A stretch of 64,000 nt of DNA, taken from contig JAJCZZ010000005.1 of the NCBI GenBank assembly GCA_029262115.1, positions 44,270 to 108,269 on the forward strand, given 5' to 3'. Source of the stretch: Gemmatimonadota bacterium (lineage in GTDB: Bacteria; Gemmatimonadota; Gemmatimonadetes; Longimicrobiales; Gaopeijiaceae). Positions 8,026-17,305 of the stretch are shown here, in pieces; within the stretch, counting starts at the first letter, position 1; every line of letters begins with the position of its first letter. The position numbers and the translations under genes are program-made. A model generated the notes under the pieces. It searched no databases. It was given only the letters and a program-made list of their open reading frames with translations, and was not told the origin of the DNA.

Positions 8026-9702
8026 ATGCCGTCGCTACCTCGCGATCTTCTCGCGCATCGATATCGGTCCGTATCGGCCCGCTTCGCACGACTTGCCCTC
8101 GTAGCTGTCGCCGCGACGGGACTCCCCGGGCTGGGAAGCGCACAGCAGATCCCGTCCCTCTTCCTCGAGGAGCTGACCTGGACAGAGGTGCGCTCAGCCA
8201 TTGATGGCGGTCGGACGACGGTCATTATCCCGTCGGCCGGAACGGAGCAGAACGGGCCGCACATGGTGCTCGGAAAGCACCGCTACATCGTGACACACGC
8301 GGCGGGACGGATCGCCGAAGAGCTCGGAAATGCACTCGTCGCCCCCACCATGGTGTACGTGCCGGAAGGCAACGTGGACCCGCCGTCGGGGCACATGCGC
8401 TATGCCGGGACGATCACGCTTCCCAACGAGTATTTCATGAAGACGGTCGAGTACGCAGCGCGCAGTCTGGCGGCTCACGGCTTCACCGACATCGTCCTGA
8501 TCGGGGACAGCGGCGGCAACCAGCGCGGCATGAGCGCCGTCGCGGACATGCTCAACGCCGAGTGGGGAGACGCCGGCGCCCGAGTCCGCTTCGTCGGCGA
8601 CTACTACTCGAGCAACGAGCAGTTCGTCGCCTGGCTGGGAACCCAGGGCGTCACGGCGGACGAAGTGGGGAGCCACGCCGGCGTTTCCGACTCCTCGCAG
8701 CTCCTGTACGTGGCCCCCGAGCACATCCGAGGTGAGGCCCGAGCGCCGGGCGGCGGCTACGAGGGCAGCGGCGTGTCTGGAAATCCGACCCTGGCCAACG
8801 CGGACTTCGGGCGGATGGGCATCAAGTTCAAGGTCGACGCCGCGGTGGCGCAGGTTCATGACCTCATGGGCAGCCAGCCCCGCATGGACCCAGACGCAGC
8901 GGCCCGCGCCCAGCGCCTGGCCGAGGCCGATGCGGCCTACCGAGCGGAGATGGCGGCCCCGCGCGAAATCGAGGCCCTCAACTCCGTGTGGATCGAGGAG
9001 CTGACCTGGATGGAGGTCCGGGACGCGATCCGCGAGGGAAAAACCACCGCGATCATCCCGACGGGCGGCATTGAACCGAACGGACCGTGGGTGGCCACCG
9101 GCAAGCACAATTACGTGCTCCAGAGCGCCTGCGACATGCTCGCGCGTGAGTTGGGCGACGCGCTGTGCGCGCCGATCGTGAAGCTGGTCCCCGAGGGTGG
9201 TATGGATCCACCGACGGGACACATGCGCTACCCCGGAACGCTCTCGGTCCGCATGGAGACCTTCGAGGCCATGCTCACGGATCTGGCGACCAGCCTTCGG
9301 GCTCACGGATTCACGGATATCGTCTTCATCGGCGACAGCGGGTCGAACCAGCGTGGGCAGGCCACCGTGGCCAGCCGGCTGTCCGCGGCGTGGCCGGAAA
9401 CCGGCGTTCACCACATCGGCGAGTTCTACAACTACGGCGACGTGTTGGCGTACATGGAGAACGACCTCGGCTTCAAGCAGCCGGTCGACGACGGACTGCA
9501 CGACAACTTCTACATCACATCGATCATGATGGTCACGGACCCGACGGTGGTGCGGTACGACCAACGCGTGGCGGCAGGCAAAACCCTCATCAACGGACTC
9601 GACATCGCGCCGAAGGAGCGCGCGATCGAACTGGGGCGGAAGCTCCTCCGTTTCCGCATCGACGTGACCGCAGCGGCGATCCGCGACGCCCGGGACCGCT
9701 GA
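8026..9702 (+). CDS. Tandem creatininase-family protein, exported
   Basis: A 558-residue protein with an N-terminal signal peptide (hydrophobic stretch ending GLGSAQQ) and two creatininase-like domains in a row, about residues 48-290 and 325-545. Each begins EELTW.EVR and contains matching blocks: GTEQNGPHM and GGIEPNGPW, DPP(S/T)GHMRY, and IGDSGGNQRG and IGDSGSNQRG. In true creatininases the corresponding blocks are EQHGPH and NGHGGN, which supply the metal ligands. Here the key histidines are replaced in both domains, while the GKH after the first block is kept. It is therefore a divergent subgroup; creatinine hydrolysis should not be assumed. The start ATG follows GGGAG. A separate promoter is likely, since a hairpin lies just upstream. 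Confidence 0.85.
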   Translation: MPSLPRDLLAHRYRSVSARFARLALVAVAATGLPGLGSAQQIPSLFLEELTWTEVRSAIDGGRTTVIIPSAGTEQNGPHMVLGKHRYIVTHAAGRIAEELGNALVAPTMVYVPEGNVDPPSGHMRYAGTITLPNEYFMKTVEYAARSLAAHGFTDIVLIGDSGGNQRGMSAVADMLNAEWGDAGARVRFVGDYYSSNEQFVAWLGTQGVTADEVGSHAGVSDSSQLLYVAPEHIRGEARAPGGGYEGSGVSGNPTLANADFGRMGIKFKVDAAVAQVHDLMGSQPRMDPDAAARAQRLAEADAAYRAEMAAPREIEALNSVWIEELTWMEVRDAIREGKTTAIIPTGGIEPNGPWVATGKHNYVLQSACDMLARELGDALCAPIVKLVPEGGMDPPTGHMRYPGTLSVRMETFEAMLTDLATSLRAHGFTDIVFIGDSGSNQRGQATVASRLSAAWPETGVHHIGEFYNYGDVLAYMENDLGFKQPVDDGLHDNFYITSIMMVTDPTVVRYDQRVAAGKTLINGLDIAPKERAIELGRKLLRFRIDVTAAAIRDARDR

Positions 9703-9757
9703 ACGAATCCGGGCACTCGCGGGTCAAGTAACTGACTCCACGCTTTTCGAGGCACGT

Positions 9758-12214
9758 ATGAACAACCTGACTCCGGCCCTCCTGGTCGCGGGACTGCTCG
9801 TCGCGGTCCTGGCGCCCGAAGTTGCGCCACCGATAGAGGAGGCTCCGCCCGTCGGACCGACAGGCCTCGCGACGGCCGCGCACGAGACGATGGTGCCCGT
9901 GGGGCTCGAGGGTCCCGACGACGTGATCGAGCAGTACTGCGTCCGCTGCCATAGCGATCGGCGGATGACGGGGAACATGTCACTCGAGAGCTTCGATGCG
10001 GACGCGCCTGAAGAAGACGGTGAACTGGCCGAGCGGGTGATCCGGAAGCTCCGGGCGGGCATGATGCCCCCCGCGGGAGCCCGCCGTCCGCCGCCGGACA
10101 CGCTCCGGATGCTGGCCGCGGCCCTGGAAACCAAGCTGGACGACTACGGCGCTCGTCATCCCAACCCCGGCACGCGCTCGTTTCAGCGCCTGACCCGAAT
10201 CGAGTACGCGCGTGCCATCTGGGATCTGCTGGGCCTCCAGGTCGATGTGGACGGGTGGCTCCCGCCGGAAACGATGAGTGGCGGCTTCGACAACATGGCC
10301 GACGCGCAGCGCCTGTCGCCCACCCTGTTGGACGGCTATCTGACGGCGGCGTCGGAGATCACACGCCTGGCGCTCGGAGATCCGGACGCGACCGCCTCGG
10401 AGACGACCTACAAGGTGTCGCGCTACGCGGAGCAGAGGGAGCGCGTGGCTGGAGCGCCGTTCGGCACGCGCGGCGGCGTTTCGGTCGTCCACACGTTCCC
10501 GGCCGACGGTGAATACGTCTTCCGGATGTCGTTCCAAACGGAGTCCACCGGAAACTTCTTCGGGCAGACGTCTCCCTTCGACGAGAAGATCGAGATCAGC
10601 ATCGACGGCGCCCGCATGGCGCTGCTCGACGTCGACCGCTGGATGCACATGCAGGATCCGGACGGTCCGACGCTGAAGAGCGACCCGATCTCCATTCCGG
10701 CGGGACCGCACCGGGTGTCCGTGACGTTCCTCAACCGCCAGGAGGGTCCCGTCGAGGACCTCCTGTCTCCGCACGAGTGGAGCCTGGCGGACAAGAAGAT
10801 CGGCTATTCGTACGGGATCACGGCGCTGCCGCACCTGCAAGACGCGGCCATCAGCGGCCCGTGGAACGTCACGGGGATCTCCGATCACCCCGTTCGGGAC
10901 CGTGTGCTCTCGTGCCGACCGCAAGGTGCGAGACAGGAGCGCACGTGCGCCGAATCGATCGCACGGGAGATGGGCTCAAAGGCGTTCCGGCGCCCGCTGA
11001 AGCAGAGCGACGTGGACGTCCTGATGAAGTTGTACGAGGACGGCACCTCGGAGGGTGGCTTCGAAGGCGGAGTCCGGCTCCTTCTTCAGGGGATCCTTTC
11101 CAGTCCGGACTTCGTGTTCCGTATCGAGGAGGCGGGTCCGGCCACGGCCGGTGGCGTCGAGACGTTGGGCGACCTGAACGTGGCATCCCGGCTGTCGTTC
11201 TTCCTGTGGGGATCGCCCCCGGACGACGAGTTGCTGTCCGTGGCCGCCGCGGGGCGTTTGACCGCCGACGGCGAGTTGGAGAGGCAGGTCGACCGGATGC
11301 TGGACGACCCCCGCTCCGACGCGATGGGCACACGATTCGCCTCGATGTGGCTGCGCCTCCAGGACCTCGACAAGGTCCACCCTGACGCGCTCGCCTTCCC
11401 GGACTTCTATCAGCAGCTCGCCGACGACATGCGGCGCGAGACCGAGCTGTTCTTCATCGACCTCGTTCGGGAGGACCGAAGCTTCTTCGAGGTCCTCACG
11501 GCGGACTACACGTTCCTCAACGAGCGCCTGGCCCGGCACTACGATGTCGACGGGGTCACCGGTCCCGCGTTCCGCCGGGTCGCCTACCCGACGGAGAACC
11601 GCCGAGGGATCCTGGGACACGGCAGCGTCCTGACGCTGACATCACACGCCAATCGCACATCTCCGGTACTCCGTGGGAAGTGGATCATGGACGTGATGCT
11701 CGGCACGCCACCGCCACCGCCCCCGCCGGACGTTCCGGAACTGGACGCGGTCGGTGAGGCTGTGGACGGCCGGTTCCTGACGGTCCGCGAGCAGATGGAG
11801 CAGCACCGCAGCAATCCCACCTGCAATTCGTGCCATCGGATGATGGACCCGCTCGGCCTGGCGCTCGAGAACTTCGACGTCACGGGCGCCTGGCGGATCC
11901 GCGACAGCGGTCGGCCGGTGGACGTACAGGGTGAGATGTACGACGGCACCCAGCTCACGGGACCGAAGGACCTGAGGCTCGCCCTGCTCGACAAGGACGA
12001 GGCGCTCGCGCGCACCTTCACGGAGAACCTTCTCTCCTACGCGATCGGCCGGCGGATCGAATGGTTCGACATGCCGACCGTCCGATCAATCGTGGAAGGT
12101 GCCTCGGAAGACGGGTATGGCATGCGCCGCTTCATCATGGGCGTGGTCGAGAGCCCGGCCTTCCTGATGCGCGGCTCCGAGCATGCCACGACGTTCGAAG
12201 ACGGCACCAACTGA
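9758..12214 (+). CDS. DUF1592/DUF1588/DUF1585 family cytochrome c-like protein
   Basis: An 818-residue exported protein with the domain series known from Planctomycetes and relatives: a cytochrome-like segment with CVRCH at residues 61-65, then DUF1587 (RLTRIEYARAIWDLLG), a beta-rich middle, DUF1595, DUF1592 (RLSFFLWGSPPDDEL), DUF1588 with CNSCH at about 689-693, and DUF1585 at the end (TFTENLLSYAIGRRI). Two CxxCH motifs suggest two c-type hemes. A Pro-run (PPPPPPP) sits before the DUF1588 part. The function of the family is not established. The DUF1552 gene follows 34 bp later, a pairing that recurs in many genomes. GAGG precedes the ATG. Confidence 0.9.
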   Translation: MNNLTPALLVAGLLVAVLAPEVAPPIEEAPPVGPTGLATAAHETMVPVGLEGPDDVIEQYCVRCHSDRRMTGNMSLESFDADAPEEDGELAERVIRKLRAGMMPPAGARRPPPDTLRMLAAALETKLDDYGARHPNPGTRSFQRLTRIEYARAIWDLLGLQVDVDGWLPPETMSGGFDNMADAQRLSPTLLDGYLTAASEITRLALGDPDATASETTYKVSRYAEQRERVAGAPFGTRGGVSVVHTFPADGEYVFRMSFQTESTGNFFGQTSPFDEKIEISIDGARMALLDVDRWMHMQDPDGPTLKSDPISIPAGPHRVSVTFLNRQEGPVEDLLSPHEWSLADKKIGYSYGITALPHLQDAAISGPWNVTGISDHPVRDRVLSCRPQGARQERTCAESIAREMGSKAFRRPLKQSDVDVLMKLYEDGTSEGGFEGGVRLLLQGILSSPDFVFRIEEAGPATAGGVETLGDLNVASRLSFFLWGSPPDDELLSVAAAGRLTADGELERQVDRMLDDPRSDAMGTRFASMWLRLQDLDKVHPDALAFPDFYQQLADDMRRETELFFIDLVREDRSFFEVLTADYTFLNERLARHYDVDGVTGPAFRRVAYPTENRRGILGHGSVLTLTSHANRTSPVLRGKWIMDVMLGTPPPPPPPDVPELDAVGEAVDGRFLTVREQMEQHRSNPTCNSCHRMMDPLGLALENFDVTGAWRIRDSGRPVDVQGEMYDGTQLTGPKDLRLALLDKDEALARTFTENLLSYAIGRRIEWFDMPTVRSIVEGASEDGYGMRRFIMGVVESPAFLMRGSEHATTFEDGTN

Positions 12215-12248
12215 CCATTTTTCTTCGCCAGACCCGGAGATCCGGACC

Positions 12249-13625
12249 ATGTACCTGACCGGCAAGCACCTCCCTCGCCGCACCTTCCTGAAGGGGATGG
12301 GCGCAACCGTTGCGCTGCCGTTCCTGGACTCCATGGTGCCGATCGGTCGACGCTTCGGCATGATCGAGGAACCCACCCGCCTGGTCGCCATCGAAATGGT
12401 GCACGGGGCGGCGGGCAGCAGTCCGTATGGCCTGGCCAACAACCTGTGGTCGCCGTCAGGCACGGGCCGGGACTTCGATCTGTCGAGCACGTCGCTGTCG
12501 CCCCTCGACGCGTACCGCGACTACCTGACGATCATCAGCAACACGGATGTTCAGGAGGCGGAGGCGGAGGAGCCCATGGAGATCGGCGGCGACCACTTCC
12601 GCTCCAGCGCGACGTTCCTTACACAGTCGCACCCACGCCAGACCGAGGGCTCGGACATCTGGGTCGGCACCTCCATGGATCAGCTCTACGCTCGGCGCTT
12701 CGGTCAGGACACGCCGATTCCCTCGATGCAGCTCTGCATCGAGAACGTCGATCAAGCCGGCGGCTGTGCATACGGGTACGCCTGTGTGTACACCGACACC
12801 ATTTCGTGGGCGGCACCCGACACTCCGCTCCCCATGGTGCGGGATCCGCGGGCCGCGTTCGACCAGCTCTTCGGCGCGGGCGGCACCCCGGAGGCACGGG
12901 CCGCTCGGCGGCGGGCCAAAGCCAGCGTTCTCGACTTCATCACGGGTCGGGTCTCCACGCTGAAGACGCAGCTCGGCTCTGCGGATACGGCCCGCCTCGA
13001 TCGCTATCTCGATAACATCCGCGAGGTCGAGCGTCGCATCCAGCGCATCGAAGCCCGCAATTCGAGTGGCGAAGAGCGTGAGTTGCCTGAGGCGCCCGCG
13101 GGCGTCCCCGACGACTTCGAGGAGCATGCCCGCCTCATGTTCGACCTCCAGGCATTGGCCTTCGCGTCGGACATCACCCGGGTGTTCTCGTTCAAGATGG
13201 GTCGGGACTCCTCCGCGCGGATCTTCCCGAAGAGCGGGGTCGACCGTCCCTTCCACCCGACCTCGCACCACGGCAACAACGAGGAGAACGTCCTCGACTT
13301 CGCCGCGATCAACCGGTACCACGTCGGACAGCTTCCGTACTTCCTCGACCGTCTGAAGGAGACCGTCGAAGGCGATAGCACGCTCCTGGACAAGACCCTG
13401 ATCGTGTACGGTTCGCCGATGGGTGACCCCAACGTGCACAACCACAAGCGCTGTCCGCTGATCGTGCTGGGCGGTGCCAACGGAAAGCTCGCGGGCAACA
13501 CACACATCAAGGCCGAGGCGGAGACGCCCATGGCCAACGCCATGCTCTCGATGTTGCACAAGCTGGGCGCGGACGACATCGACTCGTTCGGTGACAGCAC
13601 CGCGCCCATGTCGCTGGAGGTGTAA
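12249..13625 (+). CDS. DUF1552 family protein, Tat-exported
   Basis: A 458-residue protein. The start at 12249 is favoured because it has GGAG upstream and opens directly into a twin-arginine signal (PRRTFLKGMG). Motifs of the DUF1552 family are visible: the SGTGRDFDLS region, GGDHFRSSATFLT, and the HPTSHHGN stretch followed by a C-terminal sulfatase/phosphatase-like part (IVYGSPMGDPNVHNHKRCP). Export through Tat suggests a folded, cofactor-bearing periplasmic protein. It is cotranscribed with the DUF1592 gene and followed after 4 bp by an ankyrin-repeat gene. The biochemical role is unknown. Confidence 0.9.
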   Translation: MYLTGKHLPRRTFLKGMGATVALPFLDSMVPIGRRFGMIEEPTRLVAIEMVHGAAGSSPYGLANNLWSPSGTGRDFDLSSTSLSPLDAYRDYLTIISNTDVQEAEAEEPMEIGGDHFRSSATFLTQSHPRQTEGSDIWVGTSMDQLYARRFGQDTPIPSMQLCIENVDQAGGCAYGYACVYTDTISWAAPDTPLPMVRDPRAAFDQLFGAGGTPEARAARRRAKASVLDFITGRVSTLKTQLGSADTARLDRYLDNIREVERRIQRIEARNSSGEERELPEAPAGVPDDFEEHARLMFDLQALAFASDITRVFSFKMGRDSSARIFPKSGVDRPFHPTSHHGNNEENVLDFAAINRYHVGQLPYFLDRLKETVEGDSTLLDKTLIVYGSPMGDPNVHNHKRCPLIVLGGANGKLAGNTHIKAEAETPMANAMLSMLHKLGADDIDSFGDSTAPMSLEV

Positions 13626-13629
13626 GGCG

Positions 13630-15462
13630 ATGGAGGATCGGACGGTACCCGCACGAGGCCGCGGGAGGGGTGGTCGGGCTCTGCTGATCGGCGCCGTGGG
13701 CGTTGTCATGACCGGTGCGGTTCCGACCGGGTCGTACACCGACGGTGGCGACGCCGCGCTCACCGCGTTGGTCGTGCCCTCCCCGATCGTGGCGGACGCA
13801 GCCGAGCGAAACGACCTCGAAGCCGTCCGGGCCCGTCTCCGCGGGGGCGCCGATCCGAACGAGGCGCACGGCGACGGGATGACGGCGCTGCACTGGGCGG
13901 CTTTCCACAGCAACGCCGAGATGGCCGAACTGCTTCTCCGCGAGGGCGCCCGAGTCGACCCGACGACGCGAATCGGGGCGTATACACCGCTCCATCTGGC
14001 CGCTCGACATGGTGCACCGCGAGTCGTCGCGATTCTCCTGGGCGCCGGAGCCGACGCCGACGCGGCCAGTGAGGACGTCGGCGGTGCCACCCCCCTCCAC
14101 TTCGCGGCTGCCGCCGGAACGGAGGAGGCCATCCGGGCCCTCGTACGCCAGGGTGCCCCGGTCGATGGGCGGGACGACGCATGGTCGCAGACTCCTCTCA
14201 TGTTCGCGGCAAGCGCCGGCCGGACCGGCGCGGTGCGGACCCTTCTGGAGCTCGGAGCCGACCCTGCGGCGCACAGCCGCGTCGTGGATATGAACGAGCG
14301 GGCGGCAGCGGACCAACTGGACCGGCAGCGCCGGGACGAGATCATGAAGGCGCGCAAGGAAGGCCGTGAACCCGTTCTTCCTGAGCCGGAGACCGAGGCT
14401 GCCCGGGAGGCGGTGGAAGCACGCCAGAACTACGACGATGCGAATCGGCCGATCGAAGAGCCAGAACCGCTCTCGTACGCGGACCTGGTACGTGCTCAGG
14501 GCGGCCTGACGGCGCTACTCCACGCGGTGCGTGAGGGCCACACCGAAACTGCGCATGCGGTCCTGGAAGCCGGAGCCGACATCAATCAGGTCAGCGCGGG
14601 AGATCACACCTCGCCCATCCTGATGGCCGCCATCAACGGGCACTTCGACCTCTTGCTCGACCTTCTGGCGAGAGGCGCGGACCCGTTGCTCGCGAGCGAC
14701 GCCGGCACCACGCCGCTCTATGCGGTGATCAACACGCACTGGGCGCCGAAGTCGCGGTACCCGCAGCAGCACGCATACAAGCGTCAGGACGCGACGTATC
14801 TTGACGTCATGAAGTCGCTGCTCGACGCGGGCGCGGGTCCCAACGCTCGCCTCACGAAGCATCTCTGGTATATGGGCTTCAACTTCGACCTTCTCCAGGT
14901 CGACACGCAGGGTGCGACGCCCTTCTGGCGCGCCGCGTACGGACTGGACGTCGAGGCCATGCGGCTCCTGCTCGATCACGGTGCCGACTCGAACGTTCCC
15001 ACGGCGAAGGTGCCGCCGCGCAGGAGGAGGGAACCCGCCGAAGAGGCGCCGGATCCCTCTGGCGTACCCCCCGTTCCGATCGGTGGACCCGCGGTCTACC
15101 CGATCCACGCAGCGTCTGGTGTCGGATACGGACAGGGCTTTGCCGCGAACGCGCACCGGCATGTGCCCGACGGGTGGATGCCCGCCCTCCGCTTTCTGGT
15201 CGAAGAGCAGGGAGCCGACGTCAACTCTCGTGATCACGAGGGCTACACGCCGCTGCACCATGCCGCGGCCCGCGGCGACATCGAGATGATCGAGTACCTC
15301 GTGGAGCACGGCGCGGATCCGACCGTGGTGAGCCGCCACGGCCAGACGACGGCGGACATGGCGAACGGCCCGTATCAGCGGACGCAGCCGTACCCGAAGG
15401 CCGTGGCGCTGCTGGAACGCCTCGGGTCCCTCAACAGTGGGAAGTGCGTGAGCTGCGAGTAG
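13630..15462 (+). CDS. Exported ankyrin-repeat protein
   Basis: A 610-residue protein starting 4 bp after the DUF1552 stop. A hydrophobic stretch near residues 18-34 suggests export or membrane anchoring. Ankyrin repeats fill most of the rest; examples are GMTALHWAAFHSNAEMAELL, TPLHLAARHGAPRVVAILL, TPLHFAAAAG and GYTPLHHAAARGDIEMIEYL. A charged insert (about residues 225-280) separates two repeat blocks. The C-terminus ends with a CxxC (KCVSCE). Its position makes it the third member of the DUF1592-DUF1552 operon, probably a periplasmic binding scaffold for those proteins (inference). Confidence 0.88.
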   Translation: MEDRTVPARGRGRGGRALLIGAVGVVMTGAVPTGSYTDGGDAALTALVVPSPIVADAAERNDLEAVRARLRGGADPNEAHGDGMTALHWAAFHSNAEMAELLLREGARVDPTTRIGAYTPLHLAARHGAPRVVAILLGAGADADAASEDVGGATPLHFAAAAGTEEAIRALVRQGAPVDGRDDAWSQTPLMFAASAGRTGAVRTLLELGADPAAHSRVVDMNERAAADQLDRQRRDEIMKARKEGREPVLPEPETEAAREAVEARQNYDDANRPIEEPEPLSYADLVRAQGGLTALLHAVREGHTETAHAVLEAGADINQVSAGDHTSPILMAAINGHFDLLLDLLARGADPLLASDAGTTPLYAVINTHWAPKSRYPQQHAYKRQDATYLDVMKSLLDAGAGPNARLTKHLWYMGFNFDLLQVDTQGATPFWRAAYGLDVEAMRLLLDHGADSNVPTAKVPPRRRREPAEEAPDPSGVPPVPIGGPAVYPIHAASGVGYGQGFAANAHRHVPDGWMPALRFLVEEQGADVNSRDHEGYTPLHHAAARGDIEMIEYLVEHGADPTVVSRHGQTTADMANGPYQRTQPYPKAVALLERLGSLNSGKCVSCE

Positions 15463-15499
15463 AAGCTTCGTTCCACGACCCACCACGCGGTCCGGAAGG

Positions 15500-16357
15500 A
15501 TGAGTCCGATCAAGGCTTCTCGGTGGCAGACCGACATCGACACTGTCCTCGGCCACCGCTTCGACAACGGTGGGGACTTCTGGGCGAGTACCGACGGTCG
15601 GATCTACGTCGGGAATCCCTTCAGCACGATCTCTTCCTTGGGGATTCTTCACGAACTCGGAGTGCCGGCCGACCATGAGGCCGTGGCCGGCGCGCTCGAG
15701 AGGGTCCTCGAAGCTTGTCGGAAAGACGGGCGGATCCGGGTGGCGCCCAAGGCACCCATGTATCCTTGCTACACTGCGGAGGCGGCGAGGATGCTGTGCC
15801 GCTTCGGACTCGAGAATTCCGAGCCAGTCAGAAGTACGATCACCTATTTTCTCGAGGGCGGGCACGAGGGCGGCGGGTGGCGTTGCAACTTCAGCCGGTT
15901 CGGCAAAGGTCCGGAGACCGAGTGTGCGAACCCCGGAGCGACGCTCTACGCTCTGGACGTCGTTCGCCACGATCCGCGCCTCCGTCACGGCACGTCGGTG
16001 GTCGACTCCGCGGTCGAGTTCCTTCTCGGACACTGGGTCACTCGACAGCCTCTCGGCCCGTGCCACTGGGGCATCGGCACCACCTTCATGCAGGTCGAGT
16101 ACCCGTTTTTCCGATACAACCTCTTCTACTACGTCTACGTCCTCTCCTTCTTCCCGGTGGCGAGGCAGGACGATCGGTACCGAGAAGCGCTGAGGGCACT
16201 CCAAGCCAAGCTCGATCCGGAGAAGCGCATCGTGGTCGAGCGGCCCCATCGAGGCTTGCGGCGACTGAGTTTCTGCCAGAAGGGCTCTCCGTCGGACCTC
16301 GCGACGGTCCGCTACGAGGAGATCATGGAGAACTCTCGGGGAGATACTCTCCAATAA
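15500..16357 (+). CDS. Prenyltransferase/squalene-oxidase-repeat-like (alpha/alpha toroid) protein
   Basis: A 285-residue soluble protein with repeated helix pairs and QW-like segments (GGHEGGGWRCNFSRFG, GATLYALDVVRHDPR, CHWGIGTTFMQVEYPFFRYNLFYYVYVLSFF), typical of the terpenoid cyclase/prenyltransferase toroid fold. Cysteines and histidines are scattered, and no cyclase DxDD motif is seen, so catalysis is not claimed. It starts 37 bp after the ankyrin gene; the ATG directly abuts GGAAGG, a poorly spaced ribosome site. Its last 35 bases overlap the 3' end of the opposite-strand ankyrin gene. Confidence 0.7.
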   Translation: MSPIKASRWQTDIDTVLGHRFDNGGDFWASTDGRIYVGNPFSTISSLGILHELGVPADHEAVAGALERVLEACRKDGRIRVAPKAPMYPCYTAEAARMLCRFGLENSEPVRSTITYFLEGGHEGGGWRCNFSRFGKGPETECANPGATLYALDVVRHDPRLRHGTSVVDSAVEFLLGHWVTRQPLGPCHWGIGTTFMQVEYPFFRYNLFYYVYVLSFFPVARQDDRYREALRALQAKLDPEKRIVVERPHRGLRRLSFCQKGSPSDLATVRYEEIMENSRGDTLQ

Positions 16358-17060
16358 GCTTCCAGTCCATTCCGTGCCCGAAGCCGGCTCCGTGATCACT
16401 CGTGATGCGCGCACGGGAGAACGCCCCGATTCGATGTTCGCCGAACGATAGCGCAGCCAGGATGGAGCCGGGACGAAGGTGCTGACTCGCCCAGGACAGA
16501 GGCGAGTCCCCGTGCGCGTCTCGCGCTTCCCGGTCGGCACCCGCCTCGATCAAGTACTCCACAGTCTCCACGCTCGCGTATGCGGCGGCGCGGTGTAGAG
16601 GAGTCTCTCCCTTTGTCCGGACGTCCCGCATGAACGCCCCGGTTTCCATTCCCGGGATCGTCCGCGCGTTCACATCGGCGCCGCGCTCCACCAAAAGGCG
16701 CACCACGTATAGATGGTGCGGGCGCCCGGCCTTGGCCAGCGCGTTGTGGAGAGGCGTCTCACCCGTTTGGGGGTCGCTTGCCCGCGGGTCGGCGCCGTGA
16801 AGCAGCAGAAAGTCGGACATACGCCAATGGCCGAAAAACGCCGCGTTGCCAAGCTCCTGGTCCAGATCGATACTGTCGAGGTCAGCTCCCGCCGACAGGA
16901 CGGCCTTCATGGCCGTCACGTCGTCGTAGTAGACGAACCACCGTAGCGGGCGGATCGGGCCGGACAGGAGAAGGTCACGCCAGTCGGGCAGTCGCAGTAG
17001 GTTGTGCACCTCGTCAGTCCGTCCTCGACTGATGCGATCGAGTATCTGCGAACTGTCCAT
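16323..17060 (-). CDS. Cytoplasmic ankyrin-repeat protein
   Basis: A 245-residue protein with ankyrin repeats: VTAMKAVLSAGADL, MSDFLLLHGADPRASDP, GETPLHNALAKAG, VVRLLVERGADVNA, GETPLHRAAAYASVETVEYL. No signal peptide is visible with the start at 17060, which has GAGG about six bases upstream; sixteen further in-frame residues upstream lack support. It converges on, and overlaps by 35 bp, the toroid-fold gene. The partner protein is unknown. Confidence 0.82.
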   Translation of the reverse strand: MDSSQILDRISRGRTDEVHNLLRLPDWRDLLLSGPIRPLRWFVYYDDVTAMKAVLSAGADLDSIDLDQELGNAAFFGHWRMSDFLLLHGADPRASDPQTGETPLHNALAKAGRPHHLYVVRLLVERGADVNARTIPGMETGAFMRDVRTKGETPLHRAAAYASVETVEYLIEAGADREARDAHGDSPLSWASQHLRPGSILAALSFGEHRIGAFSRARITSDHGAGFGHGMDWKLIGEYLPESSP

Positions 17061-17305
17061 GGGAACCTCATGCGGCTGGAGGAGCGGAGTCGATGTGGCG
17101 ACCTCCAATTCCTATCGACCCAGGGGACCGGGTCACAAGTCCGGAGGGCAACCCACCTGTTCAGGGATGGGTCCCCGCCGTTGTCACGTCCCTGATCCAC
17201 CTGGCCGCGGTAGCACTCATGTGGGCGGGCCCGGGCCTTCCGATCCTTCCGATGGTCGTCGAAGGCGACGGTGGCCCCGGTGGAGTCCCTGTGGCGCCTC
17301 CACTG

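Noticed and set aside
12456..14357. A 633-codon minus-strand frame opposite the DUF1552 and ankyrin genes
   Set aside because: It crosses two well-supported genes and has the composition of an antisense frame.
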